64,000 nt of DNA from an uncultured Cedecea sp. (GTDB lineage Bacteria > Pseudomonadota > Gammaproteobacteria > Enterobacterales > Enterobacteriaceae): assembly GCF_947498825.1 (NCBI RefSeq), contig NZ_CANMLV010000010.1, forward strand, positions 91,170 to 155,169. The letters are read 5' to 3'. A program made the position numbers and the translations under genes. A model generated the notes under the pieces. The model made no database searches, was not told where the DNA came from, and saw only the letters and a list, made by a program, of their open reading frames with translations. Below are positions 63,260 to 64,000 of this stretch, one piece after another. Position 1 is the stretch's first letter, and every line of letters starts with the position of its first letter.

Positions 63260-64000
63260 GTGCTTTTGACCTTCTATCCAACCCCCGAACAAATTGAGCT
63301 TTTGGCTCAAACATTCGGCTGTGTGCGTTTCGTCTATAACTCCACCCTTCGCTGGCGCACTGACGCGTACTATGACCGACAAGAAAAAATCGGCTATACG
63401 CAAGCGAGCGCACGGCTAACTTCTCTCAAAAAAGAGCCTGATTTTGCATGGCTCAATGACGTTTCCAGCGTGCCATTGCAGCAAGTGCTACGCCACCAGC
63501 AAGCCGCCTTCTCTAACTTCTTTGCAGGGCGAGCAAAATATCCGACGTTCAAAAGCAAGCACCACAAACAGGCGGCTACGTTGACCGATGCGGCGTTTAA
63601 ATACCGTGACGGCAAGCTGTACATGGCGAAAAGCAAAGAGCCACTCGATATTCGCTGGAGCCGTGAACTCCCGTCAGTCCCTTCAACTGTCACCCTTTCC
63701 AAAGACGCATCAGGCCGATATTTCGTATCCTGTCTGTGTGAATTTGAGCCAACCTCACTGCCTGTTTCGGCTAAAACAGCGGGCATTGATGTGGGTTTAA
63801 AAGATGTGTTCGTCACCGATACCGGATTTAAAACCGGCAATCCCCGCCATACGGCGAGATATGCGAAACAGTTAGCCCTGCTACAGCGTCGCTTGAGCAA
63901 GAAGAAAAAAGGCTCAGGTAACTGCGCTAAAGCAAAGCTAAAGGTCGCAAAACTCCACGCCAAAATTGCTGATTGCCGCATGGATAACTTGCACAAGTTG
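63260..64000 (+). CDS. IS200/IS605-family TnpB (OrfB), cut by the window edge
   Basis: An open frame of 247 codons runs from 63260 to the right edge. It shows the TnpB pattern: FYPTPEQIELLAQTFGCVRF and VYNSTLRWR at the start, RAKYPTFKSKHHKQ, and the first RuvC motif GIDVGLKDVF near residue 177. TnpB proteins are RNA-guided DNA endonucleases and ancestors of Cas12. A GTG at 63260 follows an in-frame TAA and is the first possible start; the usual N-terminal residues (MxxAYxxRL) before YPT are absent, so the protein may be slightly shortened. No TnpA gene is seen upstream. Confidence 0.85.
   Translation, partial: MLLTFYPTPEQIELLAQTFGCVRFVYNSTLRWRTDAYYDRQEKIGYTQASARLTSLKKEPDFAWLNDVSSVPLQQVLRHQQAAFSNFFAGRAKYPTFKSKHHKQAATLTDAAFKYRDGKLYMAKSKEPLDIRWSRELPSVPSTVTLSKDASGRYFVSCLCEFEPTSLPVSAKTAGIDVGLKDVFVTDTGFKTGNPRHTARYAKQLALLQRRLSKKKKGSGNCAKAKLKVAKLHAKIADCRMDNLHKL

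Noticed and set aside
1..64000. CRISPR array
   Set aside because: No regularly spaced direct repeats were seen anywhere; the hairpin family is dispersed with varying stems and no constant spacer length.

Overview
The window is chromosomal DNA from a member of the Enterobacterales. Many proteins match E. coli K-12 counterparts nearly full length and in the same order (garD / garPLRK, cdaR, osmC, chbBCARFG, and CP4-57-type yfjP-yfjQ-yfjR and yfjY-yfjZ-ypjF), but the overall gene order is not that of E. coli. A palindromic intergenic repeat in front of cdaR is of a kind I associate with Serratia, Yersinia, Klebsiella or Hafnia rather than E. coli. I do not assign a genus; a Hafnia-like host is only a guess.

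Region 1 (1 to about 24,560) is a genomic island of the CP4-57 / KpLE2 type. It opens with a cut-off inovirus-Gp2-like (YagK/YfjJ) gene, an unknown gene, and the module yfjP-yfjQ-yfjR, a small membrane protein, a lipoprotein and a YfjT-like protein. The module resumes at 14.7 kb with the RadC-like gene, the YfjZ antitoxin, the YpjF toxin and a DUF4942 gene. Between and after these lies AT-rich cargo in several blocks: a DUF3800 gene; a three-gene cassette (metallophosphoesterase, P-loop ATPase, unrecognised Rossmann-like protein) that I consider the best candidate for an undescribed defence system; a complete IS1182-family element; an orphan membrane protein; an HExxH protease; a Septu-type ATPase/HNH pair; another orphan membrane protein; and an Mrr-type restriction endonuclease. 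The island seems to end at 24,514-24,530 in a 17-base match to the 3' end of tRNA-Leu leuX.

The cargo blocks are separated by short non-coding marks: a family of hairpins with a CTGGCAC-like loop (the IS1182 element sits in one, with a GGCA duplication), two inverted copies of a 31-base insertion-element end, and a duplicated 3' end of the DUF4942 gene.

Region 2 (24.6 to 39 kb) is a metabolic and efflux zone: a decayed thioredoxin-like gene, an AraC regulator, a permease with two M20 amidohydrolases convergent with a polar amino-acid ABC transporter (probable use of N-substituted amino acids), then an EmrAB-TolC-like tripartite pump with a divergent AraC/GyrI-like regulator.

Region 3 (39 to 54 kb) is a hexarate (galactarate/glucarate) locus. 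An enolase-superfamily dehydratase and a dipeptide-type ABC transporter lie next to osmC, cdaR, garPLRK and divergent garD. Together these should take up aldarates and convert them through 5-keto-4-deoxy-glucarate and tartronate semialdehyde to phosphoglycerate.

Region 4 (54 to 64 kb) has a small periplasmic repeat protein, a decayed higBA toxin-antitoxin pair, the chitobiose operon chbBCARFG, a chitoporin, a YfdX protein, and at the right edge the start of an IS200/IS605 TnpB gene.
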